64,000 bases of DNA. Origin: an uncultured Bacteroidales bacterium (GTDB lineage: Bacteria > Bacteroidota > Bacteroidia > Bacteroidales > UBA932). The stretch covers positions 17,160 through 81,159 of the forward strand of contig CAJODQ010000001.1 of NCBI GenBank assembly GCA_905233345.1. The letters run 5' to 3'. Position 1 is the stretch's first letter. Every line of letters begins with the position of its first letter. Shown here piece after piece: positions 42,405-51,395 of this stretch. The notes under the pieces were generated by a model. The model was not told the origin of the DNA, made no database searches, and worked only from the letters and a program-made list of their open reading frames with translations. A program made the position numbers and the translations under genes.

Positions 42405-42865
42405 AAAACGCGGCCGTCAACGATGAGCAGATCCTGCGCGACGCTGTTTCCCTGGTCAACGATGGAATGGCAGTGACGCTGCGGGTGAAAGGCAGCAGCA
42501 TGCTGCCGTTCATCCTGGGCGGACACGACAGCGTGGTGCTGACCCGGCCGGGCGACGTGGCCGTGGGCGACGTGGTGCTGGCGCATATCGACGGACAACG
42601 CTATGTCCTGCACCGGGTGATGGAGGTGTCGCCGGAGCGCGTCGTGCTCATGGGCGACGGGAACCTCCGCGGGCAGGAAGTCTGCCGGCCGGAAGACATC
42701 CTGGCCCGGGCCGACGAAGTGATGGACGAAAAAGGTCGCCACCGGCGCCTTGATACGCCGCGCCAGCGGCGGCGCGCCCGCATCTGGCGCTCCCTGCTGC
42801 CGGTCCGGCGCTGGATCCTGGCGGTATACAAACGAACGATCATACGTAATATCAAAATACAATGA
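42401..42865 (+). CDS. S24/S26-like (signal peptidase-type) peptidase
   Basis: A 154-aa protein starting at the ATG in ATGA at 42401 (MKNAAVNDEQILRDAVSLV). The box RVKGSSMLPFI gives the nucleophile Ser 33. GDVVLAHIDGQRYVLHRV and VLMGDGNL follow, with His 71 in the place used by SipW-like members instead of Lys. There is no N-terminal membrane helix; only a basic C-terminus (RRWILAVYKRTIIRN) that could touch the membrane. Probably a maturation protease that acts with the adjacent PqqD and ABC proteins. Confidence 0.78.
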   Translation: MKNAAVNDEQILRDAVSLVNDGMAVTLRVKGSSMLPFILGGHDSVVLTRPGDVAVGDVVLAHIDGQRYVLHRVMEVSPERVVLMGDGNLRGQEVCRPEDILARADEVMDEKGRHRRLDTPRQRRRARIWRSLLPVRRWILAVYKRTIIRNIKIQ

Positions 42866-43131
42866 AACGCAAAGAAGGATTTGTACTGCGCACGGTGTGC
42901 GGTGAAAAGGTGATTGTGGGCGAAGGCCTGGGTGCCATCGATTTCGGCAAGCTGGTGAGCCTCAACGAGACGGCGGCATGGATTTGGGAAAAGGCCGGCG
43001 AACTGGGCGATTTCGATGCGGATACCCTCGCGAACGCGCTCTGCGATGTGTACGACGTGGATCCCGCCACGGCGCATGCCGACGTGGAAAAGCTGCTCAA
43101 ACAGTGGACTGAACTGGGTATCGTAGAATGA
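42862..43131 (+). CDS. PqqD-family peptide-binding protein
   Basis: An 89-aa winged-helix protein: FVLRTVCGEKVIVGEG, then FGKLVSLNETAAWIWEKAG and a helical C-terminus (DVEKLLKQWTELGIVE). PqqD-like domains are RiPP recognition elements that hold the leader peptide of a precursor for modifying enzymes. Both ends overlap neighbours by ATGA, so it is co-translated with the peptidase and the exporter. Confidence 0.88.
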   Translation: MKRKEGFVLRTVCGEKVIVGEGLGAIDFGKLVSLNETAAWIWEKAGELGDFDADTLANALCDVYDVDPATAHADVEKLLKQWTELGIVE

Positions 43132-44753
43132 AATACTTCCGTTGGCTCTGGCAGGCGATGCAGGGGATTCGCTGGAATACCCTGTGGCGTATCCTGATCG
43201 GCATCACGCAGGTGGGATTGGGCCTGGCCATGGTCTGGCTCAGCCGCCGCTTCATTGACCAGACCATCCGCACCGGCAGCGAGCGCGACATCGTCGTGAT
43301 GATCCTCCTGCTGGTGGGGTGCATGCTGGGCGGCGTCCTGCTGCGTCAGCTCTACTACTATCTGTCTACCCTGGCCAACACCCGGCAAACCAATACCATC
43401 CGCCTGCAGGCTTTCAGCCGGCTCTTCACCCGGCAGCTCTATGCAGAGCGCGACATGCATTCCGGCGACGTGGCTTCGCGCCTGTCCAAAGACATCGACG
43501 TGGTGGGCGAGGCGTCAACCTCCCTGCTTCCGCAGGCCGTGGTCACGGCCATCCAGTTGCTGGGGGCCTTCCTCATGCTCAATGCCATGGACCGCTACCT
43601 GGCCTGGGCGCTGCTGATCTTCACGCCGCTGATCATCGTTTTTGCCAAGCTCATTTCGCGACCGCTGCGGAAGATGACGCTGGACATCCGGCAAGAGGAG
43701 AGCCGCATCCAGATGCAGGTGCAGGAAGGGATGGAGCACAACGCCACCCTGCGCTCGCTGGGCAGCGAGGCGTGGGTAACCCAGCGGCTCGACGATGCCC
43801 AGGAAGGGCTGATGGGCCGCGTGAAAAAACGTACCCGCTTTACGGTGCTGACACGCATCCTGATGGCATCCTGCTTCGGACTGGGCTACCTGGCAGCTTT
43901 TATCTGGGGCGGCCTGCAACTGCGCACCGGCGCCATCACCTTCGGCGTGATGACGGCCTTCCTGCAGTTGGTGAGCCAGATCCAGGGTCCGATCCTCACC
44001 CTGCTCAACATGGTGCCGCAACTCATCCATACCACGGCCAGTATCGACCGGCTGGAAGAATTACTGGCTGAGCATCCCGAGGAGCGAAGCCAGTCGGCCG
44101 CACCACTGGCACCCGGCGTCGCCGGCGTCCGCATCCAGGACCTGTATTTCCAATACGCCACCGGCGACCGGGCCGTTTTCGCCGGTTTTACCCATGATTT
44201 CACGCCCGGCAGCAAGACGGCCCTGATGGGTCCCACCGGCATCGGAAAGACCACACTTTTCCGCCTGATGCTTGCCCTGATCAAGCCCGACAGTGGTTCG
44301 CTGACGCTCTACGACGGGGACTTCTCCCGGATCGTCTCGCCCGACACACGTCCCGATTTTGTATTTGTCCCCCAGGGAAATACGCTGATGAGCGGGTCCG
44401 TCCGCTTCAACCTGCAGCTGGCCCGCCCGGATGCCACGGAAGAGGAACTGCGCGCCGTCCTGCATACGGCTGCGGCGGACTTTGTCTTCGATCTGCCCGC
44501 CGGCCTCGATACGGAGCTGGGCGAGCGCGGCATCGGCCTGAGCGAAGGACAGGCCCAGCGCATCGCCATTGCCCGCGGCCTGCTGCGCCCCGGCAGCATC
44601 CTCCTGCTCGACGAGATCAGTGCCTCGCTCGACGAGGCCACCGAGCGGGAACTCTTCTCCCGCCTCTTTGCCGCCTATCCCGGCCGCACGATGATCTTCA
44701 TCACCCACCGACCCGGCGTCGCCACCCTCTGCGACGACACCATCCGGCTGTAA
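43128..44753 (+). CDS. ABC exporter, fused membrane and ATPase domains
   Basis: A 541-aa half transporter. Six membrane helices lie in residues 15-300 and an ATPase domain in 335-541, with Walker A GPTGIGKTT (about 367), signature LSEGQAQR (about 472), Walker B ILLLDEISASLD and switch ITHRP. There is no C39 peptidase domain. It would work as a homodimer in the inner membrane. Coupling with PqqD suggests export of a modified peptide. The stop is followed by an unusual palindromic repeat. Confidence 0.9.
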   Translation: MKYFRWLWQAMQGIRWNTLWRILIGITQVGLGLAMVWLSRRFIDQTIRTGSERDIVVMILLLVGCMLGGVLLRQLYYYLSTLANTRQTNTIRLQAFSRLFTRQLYAERDMHSGDVASRLSKDIDVVGEASTSLLPQAVVTAIQLLGAFLMLNAMDRYLAWALLIFTPLIIVFAKLISRPLRKMTLDIRQEESRIQMQVQEGMEHNATLRSLGSEAWVTQRLDDAQEGLMGRVKKRTRFTVLTRILMASCFGLGYLAAFIWGGLQLRTGAITFGVMTAFLQLVSQIQGPILTLLNMVPQLIHTTASIDRLEELLAEHPEERSQSAAPLAPGVAGVRIQDLYFQYATGDRAVFAGFTHDFTPGSKTALMGPTGIGKTTLFRLMLALIKPDSGSLTLYDGDFSRIVSPDTRPDFVFVPQGNTLMSGSVRFNLQLARPDATEEELRAVLHTAAADFVFDLPAGLDTELGERGIGLSEGQAQRIAIARGLLRPGSILLLDEISASLDEATERELFSRLFAAYPGRTMIFITHRPGVATLCDDTIRL

Positions 44754-44761
44754 CAAATGCG

Positions 44762-44838
44762 GCCGATGTCCCCAAAAGTGAGACATCGGCTGCATAATCG
44801 TGGCTATTTGCTTGAGATGTCCCACTTTTGGGGACATC
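44762..44838. repeat. Two inverted copies of a 23-bp palindromic element
   Basis: Copy A at 44765-44787 and copy B at 44816-44838 are reverse complements with one mismatch, separated by 28 bp. Each copy is itself a hairpin: A has a 9-bp stem (GCCGATGTC/GACATCGGC) and B an 8-bp stem (GATGTCCC/GGGACATC). The element lies between two convergent genes and could serve as a bidirectional terminator. The structure is also like a BIME or a remnant of a small mobile element. Confidence 0.8.
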
Positions 44839-44853
44839 AGTGACAGTCGAGCT

Positions 44854-46470
44854 TTATTTGAACTGTGCGAAGAAGTCGTTGCCTTTGTCATCGACGAGGA
44901 TGAAGGCCGGGAAGTTTTCGACACGAATCTTCCAGATGGCTTCCATGCCGAGCTCCGGATACTCCACGCACTCGATGCTCTTGATGTTGTTCTGGGCCAG
45001 GATGGCGGCAGGACCGCCGATCGAGCCGAGATAGAAGCCGCCGTGCTTCTTGCAGGCGTCGGTCACAGCCTGGCTGCGGTTGCCTTTGGCCAGCATGATC
45101 ATGCTTCCGCCATGATCCTGGAAGAGGTCGACATACGGGTCCATGCGGCCAGCCGTCGTCGGGCCCATCGAACCGCAGGCCATGCCGGCGGGTGTCTTGG
45201 CCGGACCGGCGTAGTAGATCGGGTGGTCTTTCAGATATTGCGGCATCGGCTCGCCCTTGTCAAGGCGTTCCTTGATCTTCGCATGGGCGATGTCGCGGCC
45301 CACGATGATGGTGCCGTTCAGGCTCAGGCGGGTGCCGATCGGGTATTTCGTCAGGATCTTGCAAACATCGGCCATCGGCTGGTCGAGGTCGATCTTCACG
45401 GCATTGCCCTCGCCGGCCTGGCGGAGTTCCTCCGGAATCCAGCGGCCCGGGTTGTCGTCGAGCTTCTCGATCCAGACACCGTTCTTGTCGATCTTGCACT
45501 TGATGTTGCGGTCGGCCGAGCAACTGACGCCCAAGCCTACAGGGCAACTGGCGCCGTGGCGCGGCAAACGGATGATACGCACGTCGTGGGCCATGTACTT
45601 GCCGCCGAACTGGGCGCCCAGGCCGATCTTGCAGGCTTCTTCCCACACTTTCTTCTCGAGTTCGACGTCGCGGAAGGCGCGGCCCGTCTCGTCGCCGGTG
45701 GTCGGCAGATTGTCGTAGTACTTACAGGAGGCGAGCTTCACGGTGAGCAGGTTGCGCTCGGCTGAGGTGCCGCCGATGACGAAGGCAATGTGGTAGGGCG
45801 GGCAAGCCGCTGTGCCGAGGGTCTTCATCTTGCCCACGAGGAACGGTACCAGCGTAGCGGGATTGAGGATGGCCTTGGTCTCTTGGTAGAGGTAGCTCTT
45901 GTTGGCGCTGCCGCCACCCTTGGTCACGCAGAGGAAGCGATATTCCATACCCTCCGTGGCTTCGATATCAATCTGGGCGGGCAGGTTGCACTTCGTATTG
46001 ACTTCCTCGTACATGGTCAGCGGCGCGTTCTGGCTGTAGCGCAGGTTCTCCTCGGTGTAGGTCTTGAAGACGCCCTTCGAGAGGGCTTCTTCATCGCAGA
46101 AGCCGGTCCAGACCTGCTGGCCCTTCTCGCCGTGGAGAATGGCCGTGCCGGTGTCCTGGCAGAAAGGAAGCTTGCCCTTGCAGGCCACCTCGGCGTTGCG
46201 CAGCATCGTCAGGGCGACATACTTGTCGTTTGCGGAGGCGTCGGGATCGCTCAGGATCTTCGCCACCTGGGCGTTGTGCGCCGGGCGGAGCATGAAGGAA
46301 ACGTCGCGGAAAGCGGTGTTGGCCATCACGGTAAGTGCCTCGGGCTTGACCTTCAGCATGGGTTTGCCTTCAAAGTCGCCGACCGAGACCCAGGCCTCGG
46401 ATCCGGGAATCTTGTAATACTCGGTGGTGTCCTCGCCGAGCTGGAACATGGGTGCGTATTTGAATTCCAT
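44854..46470 (-). CDS. Fumarate hydratase, class I (iron-sulfur)
   Basis: A 538-aa single-chain class I fumarase. The three cluster cysteines match the family: C104 ([10 protein letters not shown]), C223 (GTAACPPYH) and C317 (GVSCSADRN). Other blocks are [40 protein letters not shown] and [10 protein letters not shown]. It interconverts malate and fumarate and is oxygen sensitive, fitting an anaerobe. It has its own promoter. Confidence 0.96.
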   Translation of the reverse strand: MEFKYAPMFQLGEDTTEYYKIPGSEAWVSVGDFEGKPMLKVKPEALTVMANTAFRDVSFMLRPAHNAQVAKILSDPDASANDKYVALTMLRNAEVACKGKLPFCQDTGTAILHGEKGQQVWTGFCDEEALSKGVFKTYTEENLRYSQNAPLTMYEEVNTKCNLPAQIDIEATEGMEYRFLCVTKGGGSANKSYLYQETKAILNPATLVPFLVGKMKTLGTAACPPYHIAFVIGGTSAERNLLTVKLASCKYYDNLPTTGDETGRAFRDVELEKKVWEEACKIGLGAQFGGKYMAHDVRIIRLPRHGASCPVGLGVSCSADRNIKCKIDKNGVWIEKLDDNPGRWIPEELRQAGEGNAVKIDLDQPMADVCKILTKYPIGTRLSLNGTIIVGRDIAHAKIKERLDKGEPMPQYLKDHPIYYAGPAKTPAGMACGSMGPTTAGRMDPYVDLFQDHGGSMIMLAKGNRSQAVTDACKKHGGFYLGSIGGPAAILAQNNIKSIECVEYPELGMEAIWKIRVENFPAFILVDDKGNDFFAQFK

Positions 46471-46502
46471 GGTTATTTGTGTATTTCTTGAAGTTGGAAA
46501 GA

Positions 46503-46510
46503 CAAATATA
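46503..46510 (-). promoter_or_regulatory. -7 box of the fumarase gene
   Basis: TATATTTG on the minus strand, 32 nt before the ATG. The -33 box is unclear. Confidence 0.5.
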
Positions 46511-46528
46511 CAAAAAATCAGGCGGACT

Positions 46529-47599
46529 TTACAGCGCCGGCAACAGGTAATCCCAGATAAGGTTGAGTTCCTGGCGCATGTTGGGAATCTGGGCCGTCGT
46601 CACGATGACAGCGTCCTGATCCGGAAGGACCAGAATGTACTGTCCATTCGCGCCGTCGGCGCGGAAGGCATTGTGGCGGCAGCGCCACATCTGGTAGCCG
46701 TAGCCCTGCTGCCAGTCGCTCTTCTCCGGATCGAAATAGTCATAGAAAGGGTTGGACGGATCCTGCCGGATCTCGGCGACCTGCCGCTCGTTCACCCCGG
46801 CGCTCACGGAAGGCACCTGGGCGGCAGACATCTCCCACACCCAAACGGGCGGGATCACCTGCTTGCCACAAAACTGGCCACCCTGAAGCAGGCAGAGGCC
46901 CATGCGGGCCAGATCTTCCGTCCGGAGGAACAGGCCCCAGCCCCCCGTGTTGATACCGGCGGGGCTTTCCTGCCAGTACGGTTTTTCAATGCCCAGCGGC
47001 TTCCACAGGCGCGGCTCCAGATAGTCCACGACCTTTTCTCCCGTTACTTTTTGCACAGCCGCCGACAGCACATAGGTACCCAGGCTGTTGTAACAGTAGC
47101 AGGTGCCGGGCTCATATGCCACGGGCCATTCGAGGAAGGCCTTCACCCAGTCCCCTTCCCCCGAACGGACGGCATAGGTCGGGTCGGTTCCGTGACCGGA
47201 ATTCATGGTCAGCAGATGCCGGATCGTCATCCGTTTCACCGTGTCGGACAGCGGCTCAGGAAGGCTTTCAGGGAACAGGTCCACGATACAGTCGTCGAGC
47301 GACAGCAGTCCCTCTTCGATGGCGAAGCCCACGGCCGTCGCGGTGAAGGTCTTGGACACGGAGTTCAGGATGTGCGGCGTATCCGGGACGGCGAAGTGCT
47401 CCGCGAGGATTTTGCCATGCTGCAGGACCATGACGCTGTGCAGTTCCTCGGAACTGTCGGCCACGGCCTGCAGATAGGAGGAAAAGGCTTCCGCCAACGC
47501 AGGGGAAGCTTCTCCGCGCGGCAGCGGGTCATTCGGGCGGTTGCACGAAGCGGCTAGCACAAAGACAGCCAGCAGGGTGGAGAGAAGGAACGGTTTCAT
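46529..47599 (-). CDS. Serine hydrolase lipoprotein, class C beta-lactamase fold
   Basis: A 356-aa lipoprotein ([19 protein letters not shown]). The catalytic SxxK is NSVSKTFTA and the second motif is a Tyr in [24 protein letters not shown] and [18 protein letters not shown] are family blocks. Such enzymes are usually D-Ala or D-amino peptidases/esterases of the envelope; true beta-lactamase activity is unlikely but not excluded. It begins 2 nt after pyrG and so shares its promoter. Confidence 0.9.
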   Translation of the reverse strand: MKPFLLSTLLAVFVLAASCNRPNDPLPRGEASPALAEAFSSYLQAVADSSEELHSVMVLQHGKILAEHFAVPDTPHILNSVSKTFTATAVGFAIEEGLLSLDDCIVDLFPESLPEPLSDTVKRMTIRHLLTMNSGHGTDPTYAVRSGEGDWVKAFLEWPVAYEPGTCYCYNSLGTYVLSAAVQKVTGEKVVDYLEPRLWKPLGIEKPYWQESPAGINTGGWGLFLRTEDLARMGLCLLQGGQFCGKQVIPPVWVWEMSAAQVPSVSAGVNERQVAEIRQDPSNPFYDYFDPEKSDWQQGYGYQMWRCRHNAFRADGANGQYILVLPDQDAVIVTTAQIPNMRQELNLIWDYLLPAL

Positions 47600-47601
47600 G
47601 G

Positions 47602-49218
47602 CTATTTCTTCTGAAGATGTGTATCGATGGCAGCTTTGACGAAGGCGGCGAAGATGGGCTGCGGCTGCTCCGGGGTGCTCTTGTACTCGGGGTGGAACTG
47701 CGTGCCGATGAAGAACGGGTGCGCCGGGATCTCCACGATCTCGACCAGGCCGGTGTCTGGATTGGTACCGGAAATCACCATGCCGGCGCCCTCGAAGGCC
47801 GCGCGATAGGCATCGTTGAACTCGTAGCGGTGACGGTGGCGCTCCCGGACGAGTTTCTGCCCGTAGATGCGGGCGGCCAGCGTGCCGGGAACCAACTGGC
47901 AGGCATAGGCGCCCAAACGCATGGTGCCGCCCTTGATGGTGGTAGTTTTCTGCTCTTCCATCAGGTCGATGACCGGATGCGTCGTGCCGGGATGCATTTC
48001 CGTAGACGCCGCGTCGGCGTAGCCCAGCACGTCGCGGGCGAACTCCACGACGGCCATTTGCATGCCGAGGCAGATGCCGAAGAAGGGTATCCCCTTTTCG
48101 CGAGCGTAGCGCACCGCGGCGATCTTGCCCGGAATGCCCCGCTCGCCGAAGCCCGGGGCCACGAGGATGCCATCCATACCCACCAGCATCTCGGCCACAT
48201 TGTCCTCGTTAACCTGCTCGGAATGGACCGTCTTGACGTTGACCTTGCACTCGTTGGCCGCTCCGGCGTGCACCAGGGCTTCCTGGATGGATTTATAGGC
48301 GTCCTGCAACTCCACATACTTACCCACCAGGGCGATGGTCACCTCCTGCTTGGGATGCTTCAGACGTTCCAGGAACTCCTTCCACCGGCCCAGCTCCGGC
48401 TGGGTGAAATTCTCGATCTGGAGCTTGCGGACGGCCAGCTCGTCGAGATGCTCCTCGTGCATGTTGAGCGGCACCTGGTAGATGCTCCAGGCATCGATGC
48501 TCTGGATTACGTGGCCGGGCTTGACATTGCAGAAGAGCGCGATCTTGCGGCGGAGTTCCGGGGTGAGGGGCTGCTCGGTGCGGCACACAATGACGTCGGG
48601 CTTGACACCGCTCTGCTGGAGCATCTGCACCGAGTGTTGCGTGGGCTTGGTCTTGAGTTCCTTGGCGGCGCGCAGATACGGGATCAGGGTCAGATGGATG
48701 GACATGCAGTCCTCTTCCGGCAGTTCCCACTGCAGCTGGCGGACCGCCTCGATGAAAGGCTGCGACTCCATGTCGCCCACCGTTCCGCCAATCTCGGTCA
48801 GAATGATATCGTAGTCCCCGGTCCGGCCCAACAAAAGCATGCGGCGCTTGATTTCGTCGGTGATGTGCGGGACGATCTGGACCGTCTTGCCGAGGTAGGC
48901 GCCCTCGCGCTCTTTCGTGATGACGGTGTTGTAGATCTTGCCCGTGGTCACGTTGTTGGCCTTGGACGTGTGCACGCCCAGAAAGCGTTCGTAATGACCC
49001 AGGTCCAAGTCTGTCTCAGCGCCGTCTTCCGTGACGTAGCACTCCCCGTGCTCATACGGATTGAGCGTGCCGGGATCGATATTGATGTAGGGATCGAATT
49101 TCTGGATGGTGACGCGCAGGCCACGTGCCTGCAGGAGTTTGGCCAGGGAGGCCGCGATGATGCCTTTTCCGAGGGATGAAGCCACTCCGCCCGTTACGAA
49201 TACATACTTGGTGTTCAT
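47602..49218 (-). CDS. pyrG: CTP synthase
   Basis: A 538-aa enzyme. The N-terminal synthetase domain starts TKYVFVTGGVASSLGKGI and has FDPYINIDPGTLNPYEHGE. The C-terminal glutaminase domain has ILVAPGFGERG and the nucleophile Cys near residue 383 in FFGICLGMQMA. It converts UTP to CTP. It is transcribed from a promoter that overlaps the metG terminator. Confidence 0.98.
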   Translation of the reverse strand: MNTKYVFVTGGVASSLGKGIIAASLAKLLQARGLRVTIQKFDPYINIDPGTLNPYEHGECYVTEDGAETDLDLGHYERFLGVHTSKANNVTTGKIYNTVITKEREGAYLGKTVQIVPHITDEIKRRMLLLGRTGDYDIILTEIGGTVGDMESQPFIEAVRQLQWELPEEDCMSIHLTLIPYLRAAKELKTKPTQHSVQMLQQSGVKPDVIVCRTEQPLTPELRRKIALFCNVKPGHVIQSIDAWSIYQVPLNMHEEHLDELAVRKLQIENFTQPELGRWKEFLERLKHPKQEVTIALVGKYVELQDAYKSIQEALVHAGAANECKVNVKTVHSEQVNEDNVAEMLVGMDGILVAPGFGERGIPGKIAAVRYAREKGIPFFGICLGMQMAVVEFARDVLGYADAASTEMHPGTTHPVIDLMEEQKTTTIKGGTMRLGAYACQLVPGTLAARIYGQKLVRERHRHRYEFNDAYRAAFEGAGMVISGTNPDTGLVEIVEIPAHPFFIGTQFHPEYKSTPEQPQPIFAAFVKAAIDTHLQKK

Positions 49219-49245
49219 GGATCAAGAACGTTTGATAACGGGTTT

Positions 49246-49253
49246 CAAATGTA
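49246..49253 (-). promoter_or_regulatory. -7 box of pyrG
   Basis: TACATTTG on the minus strand, 27 nt before the ATG. The -33 region falls inside the metG terminator stem. Confidence 0.5.
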
Positions 49254-49260
49254 AAAATAA

Positions 49261-49297
49261 TTTGGGAATCCTCCGAAAAAAATTGAGGATTCCCAAA
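49261..49297 (-). terminator. Rho-independent terminator of metG
   Basis: TTTGGGAATCCTC / GAGGATTCCCAAA is a perfect 13-bp stem with an 11-nt T-rich (minus strand) loop, followed by TTATTTTT. It is 40 nt past the metG stop. Confidence 0.9.
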
Positions 49298-49337
49298 AAA
49301 TCAGATCCTTCGCTACGCGCAGGATGAAAAGAGAAGG

Positions 49338-51395
49338 CTAGCCGATGGTCGCGCCGTTCGTCAAACGTTCTTCGGGGGTGACGATGCGCATCTTGCCATC
49401 AATCTGCTTGGCCATGAGGATCATGCCCCGGCTCTCGATGCCGCGGATGACGCGGGGCTGGAGATTGGCCAGGATGCAGATCTGCTTGCCGACCATTTCT
49501 TCGGGCGTATAGTATTCAGCGATACCGCTCACGATCGTGCGCTGGTCGAGTCCCGTGTCGATGGTCAGCTTCAGGAGCTTGTCGGTCTTGGGTACGCGCT
49601 CGGCCGCCAGGACGGTCGCCGTGCGGATGTCCATCTTGCCGAATTCGTCGAAGGTGCAGGCTTCCTTGGCAGGTTCGAATTTCGGGGCGTGAGCGGCCGC
49701 TTCAGCCGCTTCGGCGGCCAGACGCTCGGCCTTGATCCGCTCAAGCCGTGCGATCTGCTTGTCGATCTCCGCGTCCTCGATCTTCGAGAACAACAGTTCG
49801 GCCGGATTGAGCTGGTGGCCCACTGGCAGCAGCTCAGCCTTGCCCAGGTCGTCCCAGCCGAAAGGCTTCACGTTCAGAATGCGGTTGAGCTTCTCCACGG
49901 AGAACGGCAGGAACGGTGCAAAGGCCACCGCCAGACTCGCCGTGATCTGCAGCGAGGTGTTCAGGATCGCCGCCGTCCGCTGCAAGTCGGTCTTGGCCAC
50001 GGCCCACGGCTCGGTGTCGGAGATATACTTGTTGCCCAGGCGGGCCAGGTTCATCGCGGCTTTGAGCGCCTCGCGGAATTTGAAGGTCTCGAGGTTGTCC
50101 TCAATCTCCTGCTTGAGCTGCGGGATCTGCGCGAGCACCTCACGGTCGATGGCCTCCAGCTTGCCGGGCTCCGGCACACGCCCGCCGAAATACTTGTGCG
50201 TCAGCACGACGGCGCGGTTCACGAAGTTGCCGAAGATGGCCACGAGTTCGCTGTTGTGGCGGGTCTGGAAATCCTTCCAGGTGAAGTCGTTGTCCTTGGT
50301 CTCAGGCGCATTGGCCGTCAGCACGTAGCGAAGCGTGTCCTGCTTGCCCGGGAAGTCCTGCAGGTATTCGTGGAGCCACACGGCCCAGTTCTTCGAGGTC
50401 GAGATCTTGTCGCCTTCGAGATTCAGGAACTCATTGGCCGGCACGTTTTCCGGCAGGATGAAGCCGTCGCCATAGGCTTTGAGCATCGACGGGAACACGA
50501 TGCAGTGGAACACGATGTTGTCTTTGCCGATGAAGTGGATCATGCGGGTGTCCGGGCTCTTCCACCATTTCTCCCAGCTGTCGGGCAGCAGTTCAATGGT
50601 GTTGGAGATGTAACCGATCGGGGCGTCGAACCACACGTAGAGCACCTTGCCCTCCGCGCCTTCCACCGGCACCGGCACGCCCCAGTCCAGGTCGCGCGAC
50701 ACGGCACGCGGCTGCAAGCCACCGTCAAGCCAACTCTTGCACTGGCCGTACACGTTCGTCTTCCATTCCTTGTGTCCTTCCAGGATCCATTCGCGCAGCC
50801 AGGACTCGTACTGGTCGAGCGGCAGGTACCAGTGCTTCGTCATCTTCTTGATCGGCTCGGCGCCGCTCACCTTGGAGTGTGGATTGATGAGTTCCTCGGG
50901 GCTGAGCGTGGAACCGCATTTCTCACACTGATCGCCATAAGCGCCCTCGTTGCCGCACTTGGGGCAGGTGCCCACGATGTAACGGTCGGCCAGGAACACC
51001 TTGGCTTCGGGATCATAGAACTGCTCGCTCTCCTTCTCAATGAACTTGCCTTCGTCATAGAGCTTGCGGAAGAATTCGGCGGCGTACTTGTGGTGCGTGG
51101 GCGACGTGGTCCGCGAATAGATGTCGAAGGTGATGCCGAAATCGGCGAACGACTGCTTGATGAGGTTGTGGTATTTGTCCACGATATCCTGGGGGGAGCA
51201 TCCCTCCTTGCGGGCCGCGATCGTGATGGGAACGCCGTGTTCGTCGGAACCGCACACGAAGAGGGTCTCGCGTCCGCGCATCCGCAGGTAGCGGACGTAG
51301 ATGTCGGCAGGGACATAGACGCCGGCCAGGTGGCCGATGTGGACGGGACCGTTGGCATAGGGCAACGCGCAAGTGATGAGATTCCTTTTTTTCAT
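49338..51395 (-). CDS. metG: Methionyl-tRNA synthetase with C-terminal tRNA-binding domain
   Basis: A 685-aa class I synthetase; the start is in ATGA shared with the dnaG stop ([20 protein letters not shown]). The HIGH motif is HIGHLAG, the zinc knuckle is [18 protein letters not shown], and the signature [12 protein letters not shown] is the KMSKS equivalent. Residues about 580-685 form the EMAP/Trbp111-like dimerising tRNA-binding domain ([20 protein letters not shown]). The upstream frame is open into dnaG, but that part is not conserved. Confidence 0.97.
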   Translation of the reverse strand: MKKRNLITCALPYANGPVHIGHLAGVYVPADIYVRYLRMRGRETLFVCGSDEHGVPITIAARKEGCSPQDIVDKYHNLIKQSFADFGITFDIYSRTTSPTHHKYAAEFFRKLYDEGKFIEKESEQFYDPEAKVFLADRYIVGTCPKCGNEGAYGDQCEKCGSTLSPEELINPHSKVSGAEPIKKMTKHWYLPLDQYESWLREWILEGHKEWKTNVYGQCKSWLDGGLQPRAVSRDLDWGVPVPVEGAEGKVLYVWFDAPIGYISNTIELLPDSWEKWWKSPDTRMIHFIGKDNIVFHCIVFPSMLKAYGDGFILPENVPANEFLNLEGDKISTSKNWAVWLHEYLQDFPGKQDTLRYVLTANAPETKDNDFTWKDFQTRHNSELVAIFGNFVNRAVVLTHKYFGGRVPEPGKLEAIDREVLAQIPQLKQEIEDNLETFKFREALKAAMNLARLGNKYISDTEPWAVAKTDLQRTAAILNTSLQITASLAVAFAPFLPFSVEKLNRILNVKPFGWDDLGKAELLPVGHQLNPAELLFSKIEDAEIDKQIARLERIKAERLAAEAAEAAAHAPKFEPAKEACTFDEFGKMDIRTATVLAAERVPKTDKLLKLTIDTGLDQRTIVSGIAEYYTPEEMVGKQICILANLQPRVIRGIESRGMILMAKQIDGKMRIVTPEERLTNGATIG

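Noticed and set aside
44758..44847. A 29-codon ORF (MRPMSPKVRHRL...) running across the palindromic element after the ABC exporter, as a possible precursor peptide
   Set aside because: It is fully explained by the inverted repeat, has no leader-like features, and the opposite strand is equally open. Not reported as a gene.
46529..47599. Serine hydrolase as an antibiotic-resistance beta-lactamase
   Set aside because: It has the fold motifs only; lipoprotein form and context suggest an envelope peptidase/esterase, and no resistance context is present.
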